Source of the DNA: Kwoniella botswanensis
Lineage: Eukaryota; Basidiomycota; Tremellomycetes; Tremellales; Cryptococcaceae
Assembly: GCF_036426115.1 (NCBI RefSeq)
Contig: NC_088599.1
Location: 4,154,001-4,218,000, forward strand
DNA: 64,000 bases
Direction: 5' to 3'
Below, one piece after another: positions 13,190 through 25,764 of this stretch. Numbering within the stretch: the stretch's first letter is position 1; each line of letters opens with the position of its first letter. Both the position numbers and the translations under genes were made by a program. The notes under the pieces were generated by a model. That model saw only the letters and a program-made list of their open reading frames with translations. It was not told the origin of the DNA and made no database searches.

Positions 13190-13523
13190 GGGCTGAGACT
13201 TAGATTCGTATTTGATTATCAGTCGTAGCCCTTTGCAATCAATGTATAACATAGACAGAATCGTTGGAGAGTGTAGATGATAATTACAGATCTTGTCAAC
13301 GAGACTGTCAACAATTCTGCAACTTTCACGAATGACCATTCATTCTCTTGTGGAGGCTTCATGATATAGCTCGATCTCACTGGTAGAGTGTACGAATGAT
13401 ATGTACATCTCACATGATCATGAGAAAGTAAATCGATAAATAATAGTAGTAAAAATCTATAAGCAGGCTCCATTGTCCGTATGATACTCCCAGTGTTCTA
13501 CTCTACAAAAATAGTAATCTGAT
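13190..13523. other. Convergent 3' intergenic region
   Basis: 334 bp between the stop of the small gene and the stop of the phosphomannose isomerase gene. AT-rich, with no gene-like content seen. Confidence 0.5.
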
Positions 13524-15268
13524 CTACGCTTCTACGTAAGCTCTGAAAACCTCTAAATCCTTTGTAGCTTCCCAAGTGACTTCTTCATTCGCACCAATAA
13601 AGATAACATTACCCCTTTCGAATTCTACCTTGTCATCACCGTTGACGATCGACCCACTACCCTGAGTGACAACAGCGATGGACGGTCCTTCAATCTTTCT
13701 ATGCGAGGTCTTGCCTCCTGAAGGGAGTTCTACACGTAACACCGAGAATTCTTCGATCGGCGGATCATACAGTTTGGTAGCTTGATCCTGAGAACCAAAG
13801 GTTGTAGGTTGAAGTAATTGTTGATCACCTGGTCCAGATTCGTAGGTCAACATTTCGACCAAAGTGGGTACATCACGTAGTTTCGGTGTGAGACCTGCTC
13901 GAACGACGTTGTCGGACGTGGCCATACATTCGATGATGTCTAGGTGGTATAAATATGTCAGAATCGTCACTATGAGAGTGGGGAAAGAGGTGTGCAGAAA
14001 AGAGAAAAGATTAAGTAGTACTTGACAGCACTGGAAGCGGGCTAGTCGTGACCGGGTGAACAAGCGGGAAAGAGATAGTATCTACTCACCTCCCTTGATG
14101 TAAGCATGAGGAGAATTAGCTTCCAGGAAAGCCGCCTCCCCCTTCTTCAGTTCCACAACATTCAGGAAGAAAACACATAACACTCCAACATCGTCAGGAT
14201 ACTGGTCATTCAACATCAAAGCCAAGTCCACCACGCTCTTTTCCGCTTCCTCAATCTTCTCGCCCTTCTTATATCGTTCTATCAATGCACGTACAGCGGT
14301 GGTTACAGTATCTGTGTCGGCAGACATGAGAGCATCGAAGATCTGTTTAAGGATCTGCTTGTTCTCATCTGTGGGCGAGCAAGGTGTTTGTCGATATGTC
14401 GACACGTCGAACGGTGGATTGGTAGGTAAACCAACAGAAGATGCGAGTGACTCGATCAGTTTAGAGGATATGATGGGTTTAAGTTCGGGTACGACGAGCA
14501 GGTTGAGCAGGAGATTGGGTAGTGGCAGGAAGTTAAGGAATGCTAGGAATGGAGTGAGAGCGATGGCCATTTCTGGTTTGTGGTTGGGATCTGGGGAGGG
14601 GTATTGAGTGTCAGCAAAGTCAACACACACTGCGTCTAGTCGAATGAGGAGAGTGCATATCGACAGCAGGGTGAAATCAGGACAGCCAGGAGTATGAACA
14701 TATATGTATGTTTTCAGAGGAGTCATGGAGTACAGTGATATATCCACTCACCCTTGTAGACATTTGGCCTCTCATCAAACAACCTCTTCGCCAGCTTCTT
14801 ATCAGGATGAGCCTGGATACTGAGAGCAGTTCCAATACTCAACACCTTGAACATAAAAGGTAGGTTGCCTTCTTTCGAATCCTGGAACTTGTTGATGACT
14901 TTGTCTCCTACTAGTGCTGAGTTTGATTTGATGTGTTCGGATAACAGGGATGAGTCGGAGGTGAGCTTGGAGGGGAGAGTGGGGTGAGTACCCATCCATA
15001 GCTATTGGAAGTGTACCATGGTCAGCAAGGGTTCATCTTGTTACATACACAGTCCCCATGTCACTTGAAAATATTCTGTAATACTCCATTGAAATCTAGA
15101 TTAGTCTGAGGAGTGATTGGCACATACCTCGGCATATGTCTTGTCCTCATCAATCTGAAAGCCCTCGACGCAAGTCTTTCCAAACTGAGCCGCCAAAGAA
15201 GCGGAACCCTTCTTGCCCCAGTCATATGACTGTACCCCTGGTGATAGCTTGAAGACTGCTGGTGACAT
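13524..15268 (-). CDS. PMI40: Mannose-6-phosphate isomerase (type I, zinc-dependent)
   Basis: Interconverts fructose-6-phosphate and mannose-6-phosphate in the cytosol, feeding GDP-mannose for glycosylation, cell wall and capsule-type mannans. Four exons (15268-15128, 15001-14752, 14590-14090, 13939-13524) give 435 aa, normal for fungi. The start MSPAVFKLSPGVQSYDWG is typical. Zn ligands are visible: the Gln and His of SIQAHPDK, the Glu of NHKPEMAIAL, and the His of EANSPHAYIKGDIIE, followed by CMATSDNVVRAGLTPK. A C-terminal cupin-like part (VVTQGSGSIV, RGNVIFIGANEEVTWEA) closes the protein. The first intron is 126 bp, longer than its neighbours. A CACGTG lies at 15392-15397, about 125 bp upstream of the start. 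It is the fungal counterpart of Cryptococcus MAN1 and yeast PMI40. Confidence 0.93.
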
Positions 15269-15816
15269 TCTTGCTGTTGTTGAGTGTGAATGATGTATGC
15301 GATATATGATATATCAATGTCGTGATAGGTGCTCTCTCTCTCTCTTTTCATGTCTCGTCGCGTAAATCGATGGACTGTGCATGAAAAGTGACACGTGGTT
15401 GATTGTTTACGTGACTGGGTGGCAGGGCGTTTTGTGCTTCTTCTCCTCACCTTTCAGTCCTATGTGTACTACTTGCGACTACGATGCCTCGTAGGAAAAT
15501 CGCAGGACCATGCTATAGAGCACAAAGCGGCTACCTTGTCGATTCTTAGATCAGTTTGGAGCATTATCACTGACAAATCAGGAATTATATAACGAGATAC
15601 ATTCGCATCTTTTTCTACTTTTCTACAAACGGGTGGAACCGACCAATCTCACAACTTCTCGCTACAATCGATCCATAAAATTACATGTGTTTTACACAAA
15701 CTGTCCTCCTCAATCTCATCAATAATGATGCTTGATCCTTTCGCCCGTCATCTCTATTTTAGCACCAACCAAATTTAGATGGTGAGCATGGCATTGAGTC
15801 TATATCTGCATCATGT
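15269..15816. other. Intergenic region with promoter of phosphomannose isomerase
   Basis: 548 bp, head-to-tail between the AVT1-like gene's 3' end and the PMI start. It contains a CT-dinucleotide run at about 15332-15348 and an E-box at 15392-15397. The remainder, up to the transporter stop at 15817, shows nothing recognisable. Confidence 0.45.
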
Positions 15817-18746
15817 CTAAGGTTCTAAGCCTCCATGCCCACTTCCAGGCAAGAATGCCCACACCGTGCCAGCTATCATCAGCGAGCTACATACGCCCAC
15901 TAAGATCCAATGACCAGACTTCTGTAGTCTACCGGAAGCGGAGTTTTCGGTGCTGGGAATCAGTCGAGGAGCGAGTTTCAGGTGGAAGAGCAACTAAATG
16001 TGGAATCATCTCGTCAATCAGCGACTATCAACCTCGAGGCGTCCCCATATCGGATAGGATGTGAAACAACGAAGCTGGGAAGAAAGTGTCCAAAAGTCTG
16101 ACACTCACTGGAAGAATAATGCAAATGACAAAAGCCGAAAAACTACCCAAGAAAGCCATCACCTTTCCAAAACCAGGAAGGAGAATGGCAGTCGCAACAC
16201 ACAAGGCAGTGATGACTGTCCTGGATATCACTCTCAAGGTGGCTTTTCGTCTCTCTTGATTCGGTCTGATGATATTTCCTGCACTACCTGGACGTTGTCG
16301 TCCAAATGACCTATAAGACCAATCTGATTCACCAAACCCTCGTGATGCTCGGCGATGTGAGTTTCTGCGAGGTTGCTCGAGGGACGACCTTCTTTCATTG
16401 CGGTCTGATTTCGATCCCGAGTCCAATGGATCGACATCCTCGATTTGGGATGGGTAAAAAGTCGATTCGTTCGAAGCCAAGCCGAGATGAGCAGGCGATA
16501 TACCAAGTATGCCTTCGATGGTTATATTGAGCTATGTGAGGGTCCGCGAGTCAGTTGCTATCGGAAACGAGCTCATCCTCGCTTTCCTTAATCGTTTTCA
16601 CTTACTGGCCTTGAGCTCAAACCGAACTTCGTGAGAGGATTCACGACTATCATCCATAAAGCTAACACATTAAGTAGATGGGGATACTGATATTTCTCTT
16701 GCATCAAATCTCGCGTTATCTGGTGAAACATGCGCAGTGAGCGACTGAATTATTGGAGATAAGTAAAATTTCTCACCTCATCCGAAACATCTTGCCCGAT
16801 CATAAGGTATCCTGCTGCTCCCGCTACGAAAGAGATAGCAGTGGCGATTGCCTAGATCCAACATTAGGCTTCATTTTGTCATTATGTCAGGTAAATGTAC
16901 TCACAAAAGCTTTGTTAACGATATTGTCGAATCGTTCCGGATTCTTCATATCTCTTGCTAAACTAGGCATAACCGCATGTCCCCCGAATCCAGCCAGCAC
17001 AAGACCTATCCCACCTAGCCAATTGGCGTTCTCCCATTCTGGTGATAGCGATGTGGGCATTGGGCTGCGGAGGGATCCTGGGGCGGAGGAGCGGATGAAG
17101 CCGTCGATAAGCAGGACGAGAACTAGGAGAAGTGAAGAGATCGATGACAGCAGGGAAGGCAGTGATAGCAGACGGAGGGGTAATAGTGCTGTGGGGAGTA
17201 TCCTATAACGAAACACACGAGATTAACGATATGGGCACCAGAAAAGCATGATTACCCACAAGAAAAACCCGATCAGCTTCCAGAAATTGGAAGACACCTC
17301 GGGATATAAGGCGTTAAGCGTATCACCGAACAGAACAACGAGAGCGACACTGGAAGGTTGGAATAAGTATGAATTCAAATATTTGGACGTTTTGTAGCTC
17401 ACCCTAAGGCAAAGAGCTCGAGACAAAATCTAATCGGGTACAATCGTCAGTGAACCTCTTATGTGAGAACGTGGTACCCGGATACATTGTAGCTCACAAG
17501 ATATGGATCCCACCTCCAGCCCAAGTTCCAAAAGCTCTCACACCGATATCGGTGTATCCCATCAGGGTCGGATCCGATCGTATAAGGCTTGCCAATAATT
17601 TGGCACTATACGATGACGTTCAGCGATCTAACGACATCCTCAGGCCATACAAAACGCAGCTTACGTGTGACAGGTCAACCAGCCAAAGCTCAACAGCATC
17701 ACTGTTCCTCCAATCCATCCGGCATATGCGAAAGCCAGAGGCATCGATAATAGACCTATCCCTACTAGCACAGCAGTGGCATTGAACAGCTATTTGACAA
17801 TGCGAGTCAGCCGATATGAATTTGCTTATATCGTCATACATCTGGAATCGAAATTACTGTCCAAAACAACTGACTGTTTGTCCATCTGTACTCTGTCCTT
17901 CGGGATATCTTAATCGCCTAACTTTGGTCCTAGATACAGCATCTCCGCCATGGACACCCATGGTACCGTACTGAGTCTGATGGTTGCTCTTCACCAAGGC
18001 GTCCGATTCATCATCTGTGCTGTCTAAAGGTTCTTCCGTATCATCGTCCTCGGTGAGATTTTCATGAGCTGATCTGCTACGTAAGGCTGTTTGACTGCTA
18101 CTTGATTTGGTTCCAAGAGAAGTACTGAGATGAGAAGGCGTAGTTCTTGGCGAGAACATGTTGATCGAAATCAAACCTTTTCCGCTTGCTGTTGGACGAA
18201 TGATTGGACTGGCTTGATTGGATGTCACCGGACTTGTGTTGGTGCCTCTAGCGGTAGGTAGTGGATCCGAGTGAAAGAGTGAAGGTTCTTCGGAGACTCT
18301 CCTCTCTTGACTAGGATTAGGCTCTTCTTCAAATACCACCTCCGGATCCCCCTCCGCCATCAAGTTCGATGCATCGGAGGAGCGACGTCCATCTGCGGGC
18401 GTCACAGCAGCTTCTAAGTCGGCCCACCTGTGCGACACATCCCTGTCATCATCCTGGTATGATTCATCGAGACGTCCAGTAGGGGAAGAGTGAGAGCGAG
18501 AGGAGGTGGAGTCGATAAAGGAAGGTGCCGATCCACCATATCGCATCTCTTGGTGTCGACGGTCTAGCGGAAAGTTCATCATTCAGCTGGACTGTCCATA
18601 AGTAGCATATGATGACTGAGATACCCACATGAGAACACCAACTCGAGACTGCTCTGCATCATGTTGGTCTTCTTCCGGGTGGAGTCATCTTGTGGGGATG
18701 GGACTGGTACAGCTGGGATGGGTACACCCCCACGAGGGGATGACAT
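15817..18746 (-). CDS. AVT1: Vacuolar amino-acid transporter, AVT1-like (AAAP/SLC32-36 family)
   Basis: A multi-exon gene. A first exon MSSPRGGVPIPAVPVPSP joins at a T|AC junction to a long Ser/Asp/Glu-rich cytosolic N-terminus (18.57-17.87 kb). Membrane segments follow: LFNATAVLVGIGLLSMPLA (the family's first helix), GWIGGTVMLLSFGW, a helix with VALVVLFGDTLNALYP, LLLVLVLLIDGFI, NWLGGIGLVLAGFGGHAVMP (conserved glycine block), AISFVAGAAGYLMIGQDV, an NPLTKFGL block, and RTVITALCVATAILLPGFG. The last exon gives LLFHLKLAPRLIPSTENSASG and a final helix, ending at 15817. Such proteins export or import amino acids across the vacuolar membrane by proton antiport. The long acidic/Ser-rich N-tail is typical of fungal AVT1. 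Substrate cannot be told from sequence. It shares a 395-bp promoter region with ERG8. Confidence 0.82.
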
Positions 18747-19141
18747 GGTGTTGAAGATACTCAGATGGAAGATATATATGTGTTGTGTTACTGTAGAACA
18801 GAGGTCGCAAGCAGAGTCTTGTGAGTAGCAGTGATAAGATGAGTGGAGTTATGGAGTGAGAACAAAGGTTGTTATCAGTCCATGTCGTCTTTGTGATGTC
18901 GCTTATTGACGAGAGAGATAAGAAGACACCCACTCAAGATCAGATCCGGATTTTACGGAGACTCCACATCCACCGCACAGACCCACACAGACCCACACAG
19001 AGATTCACACATCACCACGTGGCAGAACAGCGCACGGTTCATTCGACCACCAACATCCATGAGATATAATTCAGATATATGCATCCATCATCTCTCGGCC
19101 TATACATCTGACAGAACTCAGCCCATAGTCGCACATATCCC
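18747..19141. promoter_or_regulatory. Divergent promoter AVT1-like / ERG8
   Basis: 395 bp between two divergent starts. A CACGTG at 19016-19021, in the context ATCACCACGTGG, sits 121 bp before the ERG8 start; it combines an E-box with an ATCAC half-site like those bound by SREBP-type bHLH factors. A direct repeat of CAGACCCACA occurs at about 18978-18998. Regulatory roles are inferred only. Confidence 0.35.
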
Positions 19142-21135
19142 ATGGCGACATCCAAGACGACAACAGTATCATCACCCGGCAAGGTACTCCTGGCAGGTGG
19201 GTACCTCGTGTTGGACAGGGAGTACTCGGGAATGGTCGTAGCAACCTCGTCACGCTTTTATTCGACCGTAACCTCACTCCCTAAATCAACATCTCTAAAC
19301 AAAGTCATTCTTTCGGTCAGAGCTGGACAGTTTCCCAAGGAGTCGTCGACGTGGACATATTCGGTCAGCATCCAGATTGACAAACTGGTGATCAATCAAA
19401 TCAATGAAGATGAAGTCGGTAAAAACAAATTCATATCCATCGCACTGTTCCAGACTCTCTCTTTAGCTTGCGAGAGAATAGCAACCGAGTCCAGCTCGAA
19501 AGGACTAGATGCTGCGCATGAGCTGCTCAGGCGGATCACCAATGATGGTAAATCGGATGGTTTGGATATTGTAGTACTGGCCGACAATGATTTCTATTCC
19601 CAACGGGAACAGGTGAGTGAACGTTATCCTATATCATAGCTGTTTTCCCATATAGCTGAAGAGCTAACTAGACCTTTGTCAACAGCTCTCAGCACTGTCA
19701 TTACCAACACAGATACATTCTTTATCATCGCTGCAACCGTTCACCCCTTTACCTCGACCTATACCGCAGACCAATAAAACAGGTTTAGGATCATCCGCTG
19801 CACTCGTAACATCCCTCGTCGCATCTCTTCTATCACACCTCAACATAGTCACGCTACCGTCTTCATCTCCTCAATCCGATTCCAACCATGATCTTCAGCT
19901 CGTCCACTCCCTAGCTCAATTCGCACATTGTTTGGCACAAGGAAAAGTAGGATCTGGATTTGATGTATCATCGGCTGTGTTTGGAACTCATATATATACA
20001 CGATTCTCTCCATCCGTTCTCTCGCCGTTAATGGATCGACCACTAGACTCGATAACGTTATCATCATCTACACTTCTACCTGTGTTGGAGCCTTCCCAAT
20101 GGGATCAGAGCACCACTGCGTTCAGATTACCAAAGGGCTTAAGGTTAATTTTGGCGGACGTGGACGCTGGTACAGATACTCCCTCTTTCGTTGGTAAGGT
20201 GTTGACATGGCGTAAAGAGAATCCAGAAGTAGCGAAGAAGCTGTGGGATGATCTGGATAGAGCGAATAGGCAGATAGAAAGATTGTTGACAGAGCTCGTT
20301 GCTAGAGAAGGCGAACGTGATTACGAAGAGACCGTTAGCTGGATGGCAGAGAGGCATATCGAAGATGTGAGTCTGCGATCCTTCTCTTCCTACTCAAAAA
20401 GGCTTCTGGATCCCATATATGACTATCAGGTCAAGCGTGGTAGAATAAGAGTTGATATTTGTGTTCTGGAACAGCACAAGGAAAACCCCACAGCGGTTCT
20501 GTTGTATGAAATCAGGTTGACTCTCTTCGTAAGTCATTTTTCACTGCTGCACACTCCATTGATAGCGTACCCTGTGCGGATAGCCCCTACTCCGTAATCA
20601 CTACTCTGATCATCCACATCTAAATTTCGCTAACCAAATCGCCTTCCAGATCATTAGAGATTTCCAGCGTAAAATGTCAGAGCTTTCTGGTGTACCCATT
20701 GAGCCACCTGAACAAACTAGATTATTGGATGCTTGCTCAGAATTGGAAGGTGTCATCGGAGGTGGTGTGCCAGGTGGTGAGTCCTTTGTAATTCCTTAGC
20801 GTACTCAATTTTCTCTGGATTTTGTTCTCTGCACCCTCATGTATCGGCCTTTTGTTCCACACAAACGCATGGTCCACCGATCTTCATCGGTCACCGTGAG
20901 AGGTTGGACAATGACAAGGCATTCGCTAATCTATTTACCCCTTGCAGCCGGTGGTTATGATGCTCTCTTCCTTCTAATCGTCGACACACCCTCGGTCGTC
21001 TCGCGCGTCGATAAGCTTTGGTCGGGGTGGAAGGAGATGAGCGTATGTCCCTTGTTGGCCAAGCAGAGTGATGGGGGTCTCAAGGTGGAAGAGTTGGATG
21101 CTGTGAAAGGTCTGAAAGAGGCTTTGAGTCGATGA
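19142..21135 (+). CDS. ERG8: Phosphomevalonate kinase (mevalonate pathway, GHMP family)
   Basis: Phosphorylates mevalonate-5-phosphate to the diphosphate on the way to isoprenoids and ergosterol. Four exons (19142-19612, 19686-20366, 20650-20776, 20948-21135) give 488 aa. Motifs in order: SSPGKVLLAGGYLVLDREYSG (family N-terminus); NKTGLGSSAALVTSLVAS (GHMP ATP-binding loop); AQGKVGSGFDVSSAVFGT; SGVPIEPPEQTRLLDAC; and GGVPGAGGYDALFLL (third GHMP motif). Two introns, 283 and 171 bp, are long for this window. The 283-bp one contains an open stretch (VKRGRIRVDI and onward), but only skipping it keeps the frame and gives the expected HIEDIIRDFQRKMSELSGVP join. Clear single-copy housekeeping gene. 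Confidence 0.95.
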
Positions 21136-22302
21136 TGGACGGTGTTTTGGTAACGAATAAGCAGCAATGCTTTCATAATGTCAGATAGAGGTGAGAGCTA
21201 TCGGTGAACAATAGGATTTGACATATGATCACCTGTGTAATCTCCCATCGACGTACATGTATGATCACGTACCATGAGAGCTGCTATATAAGCAGAGTGG
21301 ATGATATTATAATCCTGCACAGACTGGACAATGATACAACCAGAGATAGGTGGATCCGCCTATTCGGTTTATCTTCCCCTTACTCAGCTATACATACACC
21401 AGTTACTCCAATTCGCTGCGCCACTTTGCTCATCGGTCCATTTGGTCATTCCTTGGGCCAAGCCAAAGACGACTCTTGTACATGTACAAAGGTAACCTAA
21501 TTTATCTGTCTGACCCTGAAACTCTTTCATTCCCATTCTCCATTCCTCCACTTATCCTAGCAAGGACAGGATGATTGCACCAATTGCAAGAAAAGCGGGA
21601 CGGGGATTTTACGTGAGCGAGAGGAAGTCATGACACAAATCATTTTCGAACTGCCTTTGGCCTTTCTCCCTGTTCTCGTTTTCACTGTAAAGTAAGAATA
21701 TCTACTTCCTCAAGCATGCCGATCATGAACAATCATGGTGGTAGGAAGACTCGGTGACATAAGCAGGTACGGTATGATTAAAGGTATGGACAGAGTACCT
21801 TTTTTTCCTCTGACCTCTTCATACGCTGTACCTATCCACTTCTGAAGACATCATCAAGATGTAAAGTCAATGTCGAATGATGGATGATATAATGCGCGCA
21901 GGATTGATTGGAATATCAGAAATACAATACTGTCTTCGCCGCTATCAGAGGATTATCTGTGAATTCGAACAGGATACCTTGTCTAAGGAGAAACATCGTT
22001 GCTACCACACTGGATTAGCGATCGATCAGGACTTGCTTACAATTGCTTGGCGGGGAAACAAAAATCATACCACTTGAAGATCATCCTCAGCATTGCAGAC
22101 GCTGTCGCCAATCCGGCTCCCAAGCTACCATCTCATCACTGACCATCGGAAACACCACCACTATCACCCATTATACGAGTCACTCTTAAACAGACAGAGA
22201 AAATCACCTTAAACCAGAAATATCAACGATCCTCCAAAATCATTCCGTCGATCAGGAACAGCAGGTTATTCACCTTTGTCCGTTAAGCATCCGAGGAGAA
22301 CC
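21136..22302. other. Intergenic region, no gene recognised
   Basis: About 1.17 kb between same-strand genes, so it holds the promoter of the membrane protein at 22303. TATATAAG-like sequence occurs near 21284. Short open frames (for example about 21225-21500 and 21877-22077) lack splice structure or family motifs and were not called. Confidence 0.5.
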
Positions 22303-24650
22303 ATGTTAGAACCATTCATTCTGGTGCTTCTCGGATTATTGGGTTTATCGGCCGGAAGTAATGCTCAGCAACTACAAGGGGATTGCTTGAGATTGCTGGG
22401 AAGTGTGGTATGTCCAGCATGTGAGTAGACCAACGTCTCATTACATATTCACATGGGTGATCAAAGCAGGCTGACCCATTATTGTTATCCTGTCAGACCA
22501 ATACGCCTACATAAACCCATCCAATCTATCTCTAGCTTTCCCATTCTTTGCCTCTGTCGACTCAGTTGCTTCTTTTGATTCAGCAGCTCTGGCATACTTC
22601 TCGAACCCATTTCAATACACCAACACAAAATTTGGCAACGAACAACTAGGTTGTTCCAATGCGACCGATGCGGTAATCAGATGGGAGAGAACGGTATTGT
22701 GCTCACAGTGGGTGAACGAGAGATGGAGTCTAGGTTGTACGGAGCTGTATAGTACGTTCTTGTTCCACCGTGATTCAAGTTCAAATCTTTGAGCTCGATT
22801 CGTTCACCCTGCTCTGGGTGCTTGGATTCCGGCTACAGTACATTCTTGCGTCTTTTCGTATTGCCGATGTCTCTGTGCGGTCGGCGGATGCTGAAGCTGA
22901 CTTCTCCACTTTCCCGATTCTGTAGACTCATCCACTGCAGCTACCTCAATGAAGATGGTCTGCCAGTCGACTTGTCTCCAATTCTCAGCATCGGAGCATT
23001 CCATCGTCAACTCAACTACCTATTGTCCCGGAACTGATCTCACATCCGGATCGAGAGATGCGACCTTGATGAAGGACTATGTGGATTGCACCAATTGGAC
23101 GACTTACGCCACCAATAATACTGACACTTGTATTCGAGGAGAGGATAACGAATCCAATTGTGGTTTTGGAACTTCGACCAGCCAGTTGTGTGATTTCTGT
23201 AAAGGAGACACTCCCGATGATTGCTGTTACTCGGGTGAGTTGGCATTTATTGGTCATGCTGCCGAGAATCTGGAGGAGAGGTATTATGCCGGGTGTTTCC
23301 CAACAAAGGCCGCAAACAATATCTAATGATCATCGATTCAGGAAGACGTGCCGCTGCTGACCCTGCATTTGAGTATCAGGCTCAACCGACATGTCTGTCT
23401 GTGGCTTCACCTTACCCGTTAGGGTCGACGGTACATCAACAGTCACGCCCAGCTACTCTATCACTGGTCAGACGAATAGCATAACTTCAACCAATACTGC
23501 AGTCAACACTGGTGCGCCAACTGGTACGACAGCCAATGATACAGCTGGGACCACGAGTAAACTCACTGGAGGTAGATTGGCTGGAGTCATCGTTGGTTCT
23601 GTCCTAGGTGGTCTGTTAGTGAGTCGACAATCTACAGCCATCCGTAGACTGCTTGCCTGTCACCTGTCCGTGTCTCCTTCTCGACTAGACGCTCACCTAG
23701 AACTCCTCCATAGCTCCTCATATTCCTTCTTTTCCTGCTGTTATGCCTTCGCAGGAAGCGAAATGCAAAGGCAAATCAGCGAGATTCGATCTCATCATTT
23801 GCAGCATCACAAGCCAGACCAAATTCAAACGCAAATAACGGAGGCGTCTTTGGATTCTTCGCTTCGGACAGAAACGGTCATCCTCAAAACACCTCTGAGA
23901 AAGGATTGTTATCGAGGCGCAGTGACAGCGGGAACGGAAGCGCTCCTCTCACGGATGGAGACACTGTCTATTCACCTAGCACTCATGTGAAATCGACTGA
24001 GGGACTGACAACCGCCGCTGCTGTTGGAGCAGCAGTGGTGGCAGGTGGAGACGCAGCTGCCAGTGGACCTGGTAATCGTAATAGTACAGGGACGATATTA
24101 CCTAGAGTGAAGGACGAGAATCAGATGGGTGAAATTTGGATAGAGCCTGGTATGGAAGTGTGTGTGCTGTGGCCGTGAGTTCTTCATTAGAGTTCAACGC
24201 CATGGTCTCCTGCATCACTTTCAAAAAGGGTCCCCAGTGTAGCTGGTGAAATTTTTTTTCTCGTTCTGTGTGATGCCAATCAGCTTGAATAAGACTCGAG
24301 TCTATCTTTTACAGTTTACCATATACATAGCTGGCTGACCCACCATACATGATGTCTACAGATATGCCGCAACTCTACCCGACGAGCTCGAACTCAAACC
24401 TGGAATGAAACTACGAGTAGTCCGGCTCTTCGACGATGCATGGGGAACAGCAGAAGTGATCGCTGGCGCTAATGACGGTGGAAGCCCACTAGGGAAACAA
24501 GGTGCCTTCCCTATAGTGAGTCGGCCGACCCTTCAATAGATTGATGCGAATCCGTTGGCGCTAAATAAGTCTTCCCTTTAGGTTTGTGTATCCGAAGGTA
24601 GCTCGCTAGGTAGCAATAGCTCCAATAGCTCATCTTCAAATTCACATTGA
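22303..24650 (+). CDS. Type I membrane protein: Cys-rich glycosylated ectodomain, one TM helix, cytosolic SH3
   Basis: Signal peptide MLEPFILVLLGLLGLSAGSNA, then an ectodomain with many Cys (CLRLLGSVVCPA, ELGCSN-like spacing, KMVCQSTCLQF, CDFCKGDTPDDCCYS) and numerous N-glycosylation sequons (NLS, NAT, NST, NWT, NNT). A Ser/Thr-rich stalk with TSTNTAVNTGAPTGTTAND leads to the helix LAGVIVGSVLGGLL plus LLIFLLFLLLCL, stopped by RRKRNAK. The cytosolic tail ends in an SH3 domain: MEVCVLWPYAATLPDELELK, then MKLRVVRLFDDAWGTAEVI and QGAFPIVCV. The helix is split by the intron starting near 23620. One intron (about 23236-23370) must use the acceptor at GAGTATCAG to reach the frame with the helix. The layout resembles basidiomycete SH3 membrane sensors or Fus1-like proteins; the ligand is unknown. 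Confidence 0.72.
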
Positions 24651-25764
24651 TGAGTTACGGCTGAACTGCTTGTTATCGATGTTCAAACCTTCTTCCCAAC
24701 TGAGCTGGTTCTTTGCACTCCATAATTTTCGCCCGCTTGTGTTTTATCTCCATCTTACGACGAGCTGTCTTCCTTTTACTCGTGTCGAATCGTAATCATC
24801 ACAGTTGTGTCGATACCACGTATGACAGTGTGCCCATACCTTGATTCTGAACAAATTAGTGCTAGTCAATCGCCATCGTAACATCGTTGTCTCCAGTCCT
24901 CCAAGTTTTGATATGTATGCAAGGGTCGTGTCAGCTTTTGATCTTGTTATCTCCAGATTCATTAGCAGATCCCCTTCAGCCAGCCAGCCTGGTAAGATCT
25001 CAGGATTCAAGCAAATCCTTCTCAAGCGCAATGCCGTCCTATCGCCGATATCACACAGTGCCCACTACCGGGAAGCGGCCTTCCGAGAGATCAAGAGGAA
25101 GCTTCCAAGATGACACGCCTGAAGTTGGTGTCGCCTGCCCATGACAATCCCAAGTTGGTAATTTATCCTCGGCCGATGCGTCAAGCGCCGACGCTAGTAT
25201 AGCGACGGAAGCAATCCAATCATTCTTTTCTCTGAAAATGACTTGTATCGTGGTGGACTTCGACAGCGCTCTTTGTAGCAAGCCACAATCGTACTAGTGG
25301 AATACTTCGGAAGAAGCAATCGAAGAATTGTCGGCGCTCCGACGTTTAAGGTTGCGTAGAAAAAGCATAAAAAGTCTTCAGAACAAAAAATTAGCTGACT
25401 TTCAGGGATCCACTCAAGGGAAAAAGAGTCCTGGACACAACGTTTCCTTGGCAAAACGCAGCCATCGTGTCTAGCTGTGTTACACACATAAAGGAATACT
25501 TTCGAGTTCTCCAAGTCATATCAGATAAGGCAAACAATAAGGAGCAGACAGAGCTCCTCAGCACAGTAAGGTCACTTCGTCGAAAGACCCTGGACCTTAT
25601 CAGATTACGGCCGACGTTTTTCTCGGAACGAAGGATGAAATTTGGATACAAAGAAGGATGGAAAAAATTTTAGAACAAAAAATCAGATAACAGAGATATA
25701 TAAACGTGATTCTTCGCCCGGGTCAACTGTTGTAATCACCCATTCTCTCAAGAAGCTCACAACA
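24651..25764. other. Intergenic region upstream of siderophore transporter
   Basis: About 1.1 kb. Its last 250 bp carry the iron-type GATA cluster. The remainder has no recognisable gene; AGAACAAAAAAT occurs twice (near 25382 and 25673), a short direct repeat of unknown meaning. Confidence 0.5.
25520..25690. promoter_or_regulatory. Cluster of three iron-GATA sites (ATCWGATAA)
   Basis: ATCAGATAA at 25520-25528, its reverse-complement form TTATCAGAT (ATCTGATAA) at 25597-25605, and ATCAGATAA at 25682-25690. All three fit the nine-base ATCWGATAA element bound by fungal iron GATA repressors (Urbs1, SreA, Sre1, Cir1 class). They lie 75-245 bp before the transporter start at 25765. About one match is expected by chance in the whole window on both strands (one further copy is at 698-706), so three in 171 bp is notable. 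Confidence 0.75.

Noticed and set aside
20367-20649. Extra coding exon in ERG8 (VKRGRIRVDI segment)
   Set aside because: Including it breaks the frame to the next exon and adds residues the family lacks; treated as intron.
24744-25514. Several 70-105 codon frames on both strands
   Set aside because: No coherent protein, no splice-consistent extension and mutual overlap; treated as intergenic.
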